From: Streptomyces spinosus | Lineage (GTDB): Bacteria > Actinomycetota > Actinomycetes > Streptomycetales > Streptomycetaceae | DNA length: 64,000 bases | Reading direction: 5' to 3' | NCBI RefSeq assembly: GCF_020400655.1 | Contig: NZ_JAINRC010000010.1 | Location: 1-64,000 of the forward strand | In this document: in pieces, positions 16,068-22,978 of the stretch | How the letters are laid out: the number at the start of each line of letters is the position of its first letter | Position numbering within the stretch: position 1 is the stretch's first letter | Made by a program: the position numbers and the translations under genes | Notes under the pieces: model-generated | Told to the model about the DNA's origin: nothing | What the model saw: the letters and a program-made list of their open reading frames with translations, nothing else | The model's database searches: none

Positions 16068-16784
16068 GTGAAGGACATCGACTCGATCGCGGTGTTGCAG
16101 GATCCGGTGCGGCGCCGCCTGTACGAGTACGTGGTGGCACAGGGCCGCGAGGTCGGCCGCAACGAGGCCGCCGAGGCGGCCGGGGTGGCACGCACGCTCG
16201 CCGCGCACCATCTGGACAAGCTGACCGAGGCCGGGCTGCTCGAATGCGGCAGCCGCCGCCTGACGGGCCGCTCGGGACCGGGGGCCGGACGCCCCGCCAA
16301 GGTGTACACGCGGGCCCGGGCCGAACGGTCCGTGTCGCTGCCCGCCCGCGACTACCGCACCGCCGCCGAACTGCTCGCCGAGGCCGCCGAGCAGGCCGGA
16401 CTGGACGCCGGGCTCTGCGCGGCCGCGCGCCGCCGGGGGGAGGCCCTGCGCGGCTCGGCGGAACCCTGTGGCGGGCTCGAGGAGGCCATGGAGGTGCTGG
16501 CCGCCCGCGGCTACGAACCCTATGTGGCCGGCGCCGAGGCCACCGGGGACGTCCAGGCCGCCGAAGGCGCCGGGGTGACGGCCACGGCGGCCGCCCGCGT
16601 CGTCCGCATGCGCAACTGCCCCTTCCACGCCGTCGCCGAGCGCTTCCCGCCCCTCGTCTGCGGCATGAACCTCGCCTTGCTGGAGGGGCTGTTCGGTACG
16701 GACGGCCCCGTCCGCGCCCGCATGGACGCCCGGCCGGGCGAATGCTGCGTGGTGGTCGAGAGTTCTAAAAACAACATCGATTGA
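16068..16784 (+). CDS. SufR-like (COG2345) winged-helix regulator with C-terminal cysteines
   Basis: A 238-residue regulator. The N-terminal ArsR-like winged helix (IAVLQDPVRRRLYEYVVAQG, then GVARTLAAHHLDKLTEAGLL) is followed by a hinge GRPAKVYT and a C-terminal domain with a cysteine pattern: MRNCPFHAVAERFPPLVCG and then RPGECCVVV. Cysteines in this region bind an iron-sulfur cluster in SufR relatives, so an Fe-S or redox sensor is likely, although ligation is not proven. It starts with GTG 16068 and a promoter-proximal inverted repeat suggests autorepression. No suf genes are adjacent. The next gene (DUF3291) carries the matching site and is the likely target. Confidence 0.82.
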   Translation: MKDIDSIAVLQDPVRRRLYEYVVAQGREVGRNEAAEAAGVARTLAAHHLDKLTEAGLLECGSRRLTGRSGPGAGRPAKVYTRARAERSVSLPARDYRTAAELLAEAAEQAGLDAGLCAAARRRGEALRGSAEPCGGLEEAMEVLAARGYEPYVAGAEATGDVQAAEGAGVTATAAARVVRMRNCPFHAVAERFPPLVCGMNLALLEGLFGTDGPVRARMDARPGECCVVVESSKNNID

Positions 16785-16810
16785 CATAGAAATGGGCCCG
16801 TGCTGGGATG
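16772..16810 (+). promoter_or_regulatory. Promoter of the DUF3291 gene embedded in the regulator's 3' end
   Basis: TTGACA at 16781-16786 is a perfect -35 box that overlaps the stop codon of the SufR-like gene. About 17 nt later TGGGAT is an acceptable -10, putting the transcription start at or next to the ATG 16816. CAACATCGATTG (16772-16783) overlaps the -35 and matches the CAAC-N4-GTTG site of the regulator's own promoter at all but one arm position. Confidence 0.55.
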
Positions 16811-16815
16811 GGGCC

Positions 16816-17334
16816 ATGACCGCATCCGCGCCCGCCGCCCATCTCGCCCAGCTCAACGTCGCCACGCTCCGTCACCCCCTCGACGACCCGCGCACGACGC
16901 CGTTCACCGAGATGCTCGCCCCGGTCAACGCCGCCGCCGACGGCACGCCCGGCTTCGTGTGGCGACTCGTGGAGGAGGGGACGGGCGACGCCACCGGCCT
17001 GCGCCCGGCCGGCGAGGACGTCATCGTCAACCTGTCCGTGTGGGAGAGCCGGGAAGCGCTGTGGGACTTCACCTACCGCAGCGGACACCTGGAGGTGCTG
17101 CGGCGGCGCCGCGAATGGTTCCACCGGCACGTCGAGGCACACCTGGTGCTCTGGTGGATCCCCGCCGGCCAGCTCCCGACCGTCGGTGAGGCCCTGGAGC
17201 GGCTGGCGCACCTGCGGGCCCACGGCCCGTCCCCGCGCGCGTTCACCTTCGCCTCCTTCTGCACCGCGGCCGAGGCCGCCCCGAGTTCCCGGCCGGAACC
17301 GGCGGCAGGCGCGGCGGCGGTCCAGACCGGCTGA
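16816..17334 (+). CDS. DUF3291 family protein
   Basis: A 172-residue protein of the DUF3291 family (dimeric alpha-beta barrel relatives). It shows HLAQLNVATLRHPLDDPRTT at the start, GFVWRLVEEGTGDAT, the VNLSVWESREALWDFTYRSG core, and REWFHRHVEAHLVLWWIPAG. No biochemical role is established for the family. Related folds bind heme or oxidise small aromatics, so a redox or heme-linked task under the Fe-S-type regulator is plausible but speculative. The start is ATG 16816; there is almost no ribosome-binding site, consistent with leaderless transcription. The C-terminal 25 residues are Ala/Pro-rich and probably disordered. Confidence 0.78.
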   Translation: MTASAPAAHLAQLNVATLRHPLDDPRTTPFTEMLAPVNAAADGTPGFVWRLVEEGTGDATGLRPAGEDVIVNLSVWESREALWDFTYRSGHLEVLRRRREWFHRHVEAHLVLWWIPAGQLPTVGEALERLAHLRAHGPSPRAFTFASFCTAAEAAPSSRPEPAAGAAAVQTG

Positions 17335-17411
17335 GATGCCCTGGCAGGCCCGCCGACCTCGGGCCCGGAGGACCCCGGAACACTCATGACCGGGCAGCCA
17401 CACCCGAGCAG

Positions 17412-20237
17412 ATGCCCCATTTGCCCGATTACTCTGGAGCGGTGGAGTCGTACCCAACTGCTTCGGGCAGTGATCACGGCGGACGGGCCCCGCTGGGCGG
17501 CGCAATACGCCCGGAGATCCTCGCGTCCTGGGAGCGCTCGCAGTCTCTCGGCATCGACCGCGAACGGGCGGCCCTGCCGATCGAGAGCGACCTCGATCCC
17601 GACACCCGGCTGGTCAGGGCCGCCGCACCGGTGCTGACCCGCCTGTACGAACGGTTCTCGGGCGTACCGGTGACCGTGACACTGGCCGACTCGCACGCGC
17701 GCATCGTCGACCGGTGGGGCGACCGGGCGGGGCTGGCACTGATGGACGCCGCCTCCCTGGTGCCGGGCGCCAACGTCGACGAGCGGTTCATGGGAACGAG
17801 CAGCGTCAGCATGGTACTGAGCACCAGGGCGCCGTTCGTGGTCGTGGGCCACGAACACTTCCTGCACGACCTCAAGCAGCTCACCTGCATGGCGGCGCCG
17901 GTACGCGACCCGGTGGGCGGCACCGTGCGGGGCGCGGTCAACCTCTCGGTGCCCCTGGAGCTGGCCGACCCCGGCATGGCGCTGGTCCTTCAGGACGCCA
18001 CCGAACGCATCGGGAAGCGTCTGCTGGAGCTGAGTACGGCCCGCGAGCTCGAACTCACGCACTCCTTCCGCCGGGCCATGGAACGCGGCGGGCACGCCGA
18101 GCTGGACATCGAGTCGGGTGAGCTGTCCCGGCGCGGCGGACCGCCGCCCCGGCTGGCCTCGCAGGAAAGGCTGACACTGCTGGAGCGTGCCGTCGACCTG
18201 ATCTCCTCGAACGGTGAGGCGTTCGCCGAGGTGCCGCTCGCGGGCAGTCGTGTGGCGGTCCTGCGCCGACGCGAGCTGCACCACGGCGACGCGGAGGGGG
18301 CGGCGGTCGAGGTCAGTTTCGAGGACAACGGCGGTGCGGGCACGGCACGTACGGCCACCGCGAACGGCCCCGGTGGCGGTCGTGTGCCGCTCCTGGACCC
18401 CTCCGCCGAGACGGCGGAGCCGCACACCGGCGGAACCGACGCGTGGCTGCTGCTCGTGGGCGAGCCGGGTGTCGGCCGGCTCGCCGCCGAGGCGCGCGGA
18501 CGGCTGGCCCTGCTCAACGAGGCGGGTGTCCGGCTCGGCACCACCCTGGACCTGTGGCGCACCGCCGAGCAGCTGGCGGAGATCACCGTGCCGCGCTTCG
18601 CCGACCTGGTCGTCGTCGACCTGGCCGAGAGCGTCCTGGCCGGTGAGGAGCCACCGCCCGGACCGCTGCGCCCCGGCGTGCCGCTGCGCCGGGTGGCCGC
18701 CTGGGCCGGCGAGGACTCCCGCGACCTCCCGGCCGGCGGGGTGAACACGCCGGCCGGCTACCCCGCCGGCACACCCCAGGCCCGGTGCCTGGAGACCGGG
18801 CAGCCGGTCACGGACTCGGTGGTGACCGCCGCCCTCGCAGGGCACCCGGCCGGCCGCGCGCACCCCGTGGGCTTCCTCGGCGAGGGCGCGCACTCCTACC
18901 TGGGCGCTCCGCTGACCGCGCGGGGCTCCGTCCTCGGCCTGGCGGGGTTCTACCGCCGCGGCAGGACGAGGCCGTTCGAGCAGGACGACCTGACGCTGGC
19001 CGGCGAGCTGGCGGCGCGTGCCGCGATCAGCATGGACAACGCCCGCCGCTACCGCCGGGAGCACCACGCCTCCCTCACCCTGCAACGCAGCCTGTTGCCG
19101 CACGCGCTGCCCCGGCTCGGCACCGTCGGCCTCGCCTCCCGCTATCTGCCCGCGGACGCCAGGTCCGGGGTGGGCGGGGACTGGTTCGACGCGATCCCGC
19201 TGTCCGGTATGCGGGTGGCGCTGGTCGTCGGTGACGTGCCCGGGAACGGGTTGCAGGCGGCGGCGACCATGGGCCGGCTGCGTACGGCGGTACGGACGCT
19301 CGCCGGTCTCGACCTGTTGCCGGAGGAGGTGCTGGCCCACCTGGACGACCTGGTCAGCCGCACCCCTGAGGAAGACGCCGACGAGCAGGACCCGGCGACG
19401 GGGACGACCTGCCTGTACGCGATCTACGACCCGGTGTCCTGCCGCTGCACGGCCGCGACGGCCGGTCATCCGCCGCCGGCTCTGCTGACTCCGGACGGGC
19501 AGGCACGGCTGATCGGCCTCCCGACCGGTCCGCCGCTCGGGCTCGGCGGGCTGCAGCCGTACGAGTCCGCCACCGTCGACCTGCCCGCCGGCAGTCTGCT
19601 GACCATGTACACCGACGGTCTGCTGAAGGAGAGCCGCGGCTACGAGGACACCGAGGCGCGCACCGACCAGCTGCTGGCCTTGCTGCGCCTGGCCGGTCCG
19701 GAACTGGAGGACGCCTGCGACCGGGTCACGGACGCGCTCCTGCCCAACGGGCCGTCCGACGACGTGGCCCTGCTGCTGGCCCGTGTGCACGCGCTGCCCG
19801 AGGACCGGATGGCCTGCTGGGAGTTCCCGTCCGACCCCGCGGCCGTGGCCCGTGCCAGGGCGTTGACCCGTGCCCAGCTCGCCGCCTGGGGCATGTCGGA
19901 GCTGGACTTCAACACCGGGCTCGTGGTGAGCGAGCTGGTCACCAACGCCGTGCGGTACGGCGGCCCGGGGCCGGTGGGCCTGCGGTTGCTGCGGGACGAC
20001 TCACTGATCTGCGAGGTCTCCGACGGCAGCAACACCTCTCCGCGGATCAGGCGCGCGGCCACGACCGAGGAGGGCGGGCGCGGCCTGTTCCTCGTAGCGC
20101 AGTTCACCAAGAGCTGGGGTGCCCGCTACATGCCGCAGGGCAAGACGGTGTGGGCCGAGCAGATTCCGCAACCGGAGCAGCAGACGCCCGACACGGACGA
20201 GGAGGCACTGCTGGCCATGTTCGACGACCCCGGCTGA
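17412..20237 (+). CDS. Multidomain GAF - SpoIIE phosphatase - HATPase signalling protein
   Basis: A 941-residue cytoplasmic regulator. Domains in order: a DhaR/AcoR-like GAF sensor (about 35-210: RPEILASWERSQSLGI, FMGTSSVSMVLSTRAP), a second GAF-like domain (about 365-545: FADLVVVDLAESVLA, HSYLGAPLTARGSVLGLAGF), a PP2C/SpoIIE phosphatase (about 555-795: GVGGDWFDAIPL, VVGDVPGNGLQAAATMG, GPSDDVALLLARV) and an RsbW-like HATPase (about 805-920: LVVSELVTNAVRYG, EEGGRGLFLVAQF). It probably senses a small molecule or redox state and controls a partner-switch by dephosphorylating an anti-sigma-factor antagonist and binding it. Metal-ligand Asp residues are all present. Start ATG 17412 has only a weak GAG upstream. 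Confidence 0.9.
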   Translation: MPHLPDYSGAVESYPTASGSDHGGRAPLGGAIRPEILASWERSQSLGIDRERAALPIESDLDPDTRLVRAAAPVLTRLYERFSGVPVTVTLADSHARIVDRWGDRAGLALMDAASLVPGANVDERFMGTSSVSMVLSTRAPFVVVGHEHFLHDLKQLTCMAAPVRDPVGGTVRGAVNLSVPLELADPGMALVLQDATERIGKRLLELSTARELELTHSFRRAMERGGHAELDIESGELSRRGGPPPRLASQERLTLLERAVDLISSNGEAFAEVPLAGSRVAVLRRRELHHGDAEGAAVEVSFEDNGGAGTARTATANGPGGGRVPLLDPSAETAEPHTGGTDAWLLLVGEPGVGRLAAEARGRLALLNEAGVRLGTTLDLWRTAEQLAEITVPRFADLVVVDLAESVLAGEEPPPGPLRPGVPLRRVAAWAGEDSRDLPAGGVNTPAGYPAGTPQARCLETGQPVTDSVVTAALAGHPAGRAHPVGFLGEGAHSYLGAPLTARGSVLGLAGFYRRGRTRPFEQDDLTLAGELAARAAISMDNARRYRREHHASLTLQRSLLPHALPRLGTVGLASRYLPADARSGVGGDWFDAIPLSGMRVALVVGDVPGNGLQAAATMGRLRTAVRTLAGLDLLPEEVLAHLDDLVSRTPEEDADEQDPATGTTCLYAIYDPVSCRCTAATAGHPPPALLTPDGQARLIGLPTGPPLGLGGLQPYESATVDLPAGSLLTMYTDGLLKESRGYEDTEARTDQLLALLRLAGPELEDACDRVTDALLPNGPSDDVALLLARVHALPEDRMACWEFPSDPAAVARARALTRAQLAAWGMSELDFNTGLVVSELVTNAVRYGGPGPVGLRLLRDDSLICEVSDGSNTSPRIRRAATTEEGGRGLFLVAQFTKSWGARYMPQGKTVWAEQIPQPEQQTPDTDEEALLAMFDDPG

Positions 20238-20440
20238 CCGGCCGCCGGTCGCGGCCGGTCAGCCGGGTACGGAGGTCCACGGTGGGGTAACCGCGCGGTA
20301 CCCGGTCCGTCCCGGTCGGCGCGAGCGTCCGCCGCACGCGGTCGCCGGGTGCGGTCGGCGCCAGACGGGCGCCGGTGCCGCGGGCCGTGCGGTGGACCGC
20401 GGTCAGGCAGGTGAGCCCGGCGGGGTCCGGGAAGCCGGCG

Positions 20441-20484
20441 CCGGACAGGTTCTTACGGGGTCCCGGACCGGTTCTTACGGGGTC
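20441..20484. repeat. 22-bp tandem duplication spanning the phosphatase stop codon
   Basis: Positions 20441-20462 and 20463-20484 are adjacent copies of the same 22-mer (core GGTTCTTACGGGGTC), differing at a single base (A at 20447, C at 20469). The second copy contains the TAA stop (minus strand, 20477-20475) of the PP2C gene, so the outer copy is a duplicate of the gene's last codons. Confidence 0.9.
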
Positions 20485-21698
20485 AGCTCCTGCTGGTGGC
20501 CGCCGCGCCACTCGGTGAGCAGTACGGTGGCGTCGTCGTCGAGCCTGCCGTCGTGGTGTTCCATGATCGCGGCCATCAGCCGGCGCAGGGTCTCGTGCAG
20601 GGTGTGCCGGCCGGAGTGGTGACGGCGGATGAAGTCGACGAACCGCTCCTGGCCGAATTCCGTCCCGTTTCTGTCGCGGGCCTCGACGACGCCGTCGGTG
20701 TACAGCAGCAGACGATCGCCGGGTTCGAGCTGCTCGGTGGCCATGGTGACCGGCAGGCCGAGGCCGGCGCCCATGGGACCGGCCGGGGGGCAGTCCAGCT
20801 CGGTGGTCCAGCGGTTGCCGCGGATCAGGAGGGGCAGGTGTTGACCGCGGTTGATCCAGGTCAGCCGGCCGCTTCGCATGTCCAGGTCGGCCAGGACACC
20901 GGTGACGTAGCGGCTGGTGCCGAACTGCCCGATCAGCGTCTCCTCCACCATCCGGCTGGTCTCGGTCAGCGAGGCGCCCTGACGGCGGGCGTTGCGGCAG
21001 GCGGCCACGGCGACGTTCGCGGTGATGCCGGCGGTGGTGTCGTGGCCCATGGCGTCGAAGACGCTCAGGTGGAGGGTGCTGCCGGCCACCGCGTAGTCGA
21101 AGGCGTCGCCGCCCACCTGGTAGGCGGGTTCCATCACCGCGCCGACCGTGACCTCGTGCCCCGCGTAGGCGGGTGGCGGGGTGAGGTTCCACTGCATCTC
21201 CGCGGCCACGTTCATCGGCTCCGTACGCACCAGACGCGCGTAGGAGTCGCTGTAGGACCGCTTGCTCAGCAACAGCAGGGCCGTCATCGACGCCAGGTCG
21301 CGCAGGGCTCGGCGGACGGGTTCCTCGTCGGTGTCGGTGTCGGCCCGCAGCACACCCAGGCGTTCCACACCGTCGGTGACGGCCACCCACCAGCGCCGCC
21401 CGCCCGGACGGTCGCACTCCCCTTCCCGTGCGGGTTCGGGCAGCAGTTCCACGCGCCGGTAGGCCTGGCCGGGCAGGCTGCCCGAGACGGTGAACTCCTG
21501 CCCGCCGTGTCCGGCATCCGGCCCCTGACCGGTGAGCCGGCGCAGGACCGTCTCCCGGATGTCCACGACGAAGAGGGCCACGTCGTGCATGCCGGCCGCG
21601 GCGGCGTGGTCGGCGATCATCCCCGGAAGCTCTTCGAGCGTGGCCGTGTGACTGGCCTGCATCAGCCGCAGCAGCGACGCCCCGGTGCTGTCGGTCAC
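20475..21698 (-). CDS. PP2C/SpoIIE-type serine phosphatase
   Basis: A 407-residue phosphatase. The N-terminal half (about 1-170) is a GAF-like sensor (MIADHAAAAGMHDVALFVVD, RWWVAVTDGVERLGVLRAD). The C-terminal half is PP2C/RsbU-like: QVGGDAFDYAVAG, VFDAMGHDTTAGITANV, RFVTG-like RYVTGVLADLD, NRGQHLPLLIRGN, LLLYTDGVVEARDRNG and DDDATVLLTEW. GTG 21698 is chosen because homology starts there (TDSTGASLLRLMQASHTATL) and AGAGGGG precedes it. It likely dephosphorylates an anti-sigma antagonist. It converges with the multidomain signalling gene, and the two could act on the same module. Confidence 0.88.
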   Translation of the reverse strand: MTDSTGASLLRLMQASHTATLEELPGMIADHAAAAGMHDVALFVVDIRETVLRRLTGQGPDAGHGGQEFTVSGSLPGQAYRRVELLPEPAREGECDRPGGRRWWVAVTDGVERLGVLRADTDTDEEPVRRALRDLASMTALLLLSKRSYSDSYARLVRTEPMNVAAEMQWNLTPPPAYAGHEVTVGAVMEPAYQVGGDAFDYAVAGSTLHLSVFDAMGHDTTAGITANVAVAACRNARRQGASLTETSRMVEETLIGQFGTSRYVTGVLADLDMRSGRLTWINRGQHLPLLIRGNRWTTELDCPPAGPMGAGLGLPVTMATEQLEPGDRLLLYTDGVVEARDRNGTEFGQERFVDFIRRHHSGRHTLHETLRRLMAAIMEHHDGRLDDDATVLLTEWRGGHQQELTP

Positions 21699-22354
21699 CT
21701 CGCCCCTCTTTCCTGGCCGCTCGGGTCGTACCCGTCCTCGGGCACCACACGGGTACCCGCTTCCGCACGGCACGCGCGGCCAGCGGCGGGCATGCCCGTG
21801 CCCGCCTGGATCCGGACGCCGTCGGCCGGCACCGGTCGGGGCGTGCGGGCCTGGCCGAGCCGGCGCCGGAAGCTGCCGGCGAGGTGCTCCGTCATGGCTT
21901 CCGCGGCCCGGTCGGGTCCGCGGCGCCGTGCGGCGCGCACGACACGTTCGTGTTCCGTCGGCGTGGGGTCGGCGGTGTTGCCGACGCTTCGGCTGGGGAG
22001 GACAGGCAGGTGGGAGTGGAGCCGCTCCACCGCGTCCGCGGGCGGCGGACGGTGCGAGGCCGTCGCGATCGTGTCGTGGAAGCGCTGGTCCAGGGCGGCG
22101 AAGCCGCGGTGGTCGGCGTAGCGCCCGGCCGGACCCGGGGGGGCCGCATCCCCGCCGGAACCGAGGGCCGCGGCCCTCGCCGCCGCCAACGCCACCGACG
22201 AGCAACTCGACACCCTCGAACGGCTCGTGGAGGAGGGCGAGACCCCGAGGGCGCGCGACAGCGCTTCGATCCCCACGCGTGTGCCCGGGGCGATCTCATG
22301 GTCCGTGACCACGGCCTTGATCCGCTCGTGGACGCTGTCCGAGAGGACCTGGCG
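21695..22354 (-). pseudogene. GntR/FCD regulator with an internal in-place inversion
   Basis: The minus strand gives QVLSDSVHERIKAVVTDHEI from about 22351 and then APGTRVGIEALSRALGVSP (winged-helix part) to 22235. It resumes at about 22129 with YADHRGFAALDQRFHDTIAT and ADAVERLHSHL, TEHERVVRAARRR (FCD domain) to about 21857. The part between is not readable on that strand. On the plus strand 22158-22241 reads AAALAAANATDEQLDTLERL and LVEEGE, which is the missing first FCD helix, so the segment is flipped. About 45 codons of the winged helix are lost and no start codon is visible. The regulator is dead. Confidence 0.8.
22158..22241 (+). repeat. Inverted FCD-helix segment with a palindromic edge
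   Basis: This 84-base segment codes FCD helix sequence on the strand opposite to the rest of the GntR remnant. Its left edge overlaps a perfect 18-bp palindrome (22162-22179, CGAGGGCCGCGGCCCTCG), which encodes RAAAL on either strand, and CGAGGGC recurs at 22246-22252 beyond the right edge. These are plausible inversion endpoints. Confidence 0.65.
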
Positions 22355-22409
22355 GCCGGCGCCGGCGGACGGCCCGCTCCCGGACCGCGGGGCCCCGGCA
22401 GGGGAACTG

Positions 22410-22832
22410 TCACGCTGTGGCGCCCGGTCCCCGAGGGGAGCGCGTTGACCGGCCTGAGGCCGGCACCTTTCCCGCTGCTCCGGGCGGAGGCGGCTCCCTG
22501 TGCCACGCGCTGCACCCCGCGTCCCCGCCCGTGGTCACCGCCGCCGGCACACGGTCGCGGATGCCGAGCCGGTCGACCGGGTCCTGTGCAGCCTTCCGCT
22601 CCTCGGCGGCGGGGACGAGTCCGAGGGCCTTGGCCGGCTTCTTCCACACGGTGACCGTGATGTTCCGGTGGACGGGCTGTTCGAGGAGGACGCCCTCCTT
22701 GCGGTTCCCGGTCAGGCAGCCGACGCCGAACGCGTACGGCGTCTGGCAGGGCGAGGCGATCCGGACCGGGTCGCCGTGTACGGCGACGCTTGGCCACCAG
22801 GCGTCGTCCGTCAACCCCTTGCGCGTCACCAT
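22410..22832 (-). pseudogene. Sugar ABC transporter ATP-binding protein fragment
   Basis: Residues encoded between about 22775 and 22524 read VHGDPVRIASP, FGVGCLTGNRKEGVLLEQPV, HRNITVTVWKKPAKALGLVP and AEERKAAQDPVDRLGIR. This is the middle of the second ATPase domain of RbsA/XylG/MglA-type sugar importers (GxGYLTxDRKxEGLL...NITV...VERLGI). Codon third positions are almost all G/C, as in a real gene. The fragment stops at VTT, just before the expected LSGGNQQK signature. The Walker motifs of domain one are missing. It lies between the dead GntR gene and the ROK regulator, so a sugar uptake operon has been lost here. Confidence 0.82.
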
Positions 22833-22914
22833 CCCGTTTCACCAGAGCCTTGGATACATCGTCAACGCCGGTGCATGATCCGGCATTTCAGAGGTTGAGC
22901 ATCCCTCAGGTGAG

Positions 22915-22939
22915 CACTTCCGAAGAAGTGTGGTTTTTT
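22915..22939 (+). terminator. Hairpin plus T-run upstream of the ROK promoter
   Basis: CACTTCCGAAGAAGTG at 22915-22930 is a perfect 6-bp stem with CGAA loop, followed by TGG and six T residues (22934-22939). It has the form of an intrinsic terminator that would insulate the ROK promoter. It could instead be the ROK operator, because it abuts the -35 box. Confidence 0.55.
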
Positions 22940-22941
22940 CA

Positions 22942-22971
22942 TTGACAGCGGAAAAGAGTCACGCCTAGGTT
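22942..22971 (+). promoter_or_regulatory. Strong leaderless-type promoter of the ROK regulator
   Basis: TTGACA at 22942-22947 is followed after 18 bases by TAGGTT at 22966-22971. The predicted transcription start is within a few bases of ATG 22979. No good ribosome-binding site is present, so the mRNA is probably leaderless. Confidence 0.65.
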
Positions 22972-22978
22972 TCCGGCC

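Noticed and set aside
17073..19790. A 905-codon frame antisense to the GAF-SpoIIE gene
   Set aside because: Composition (Gln/Arg/Gly-rich) and lack of motifs are typical of antisense shadows; the plus strand encodes clear domains.
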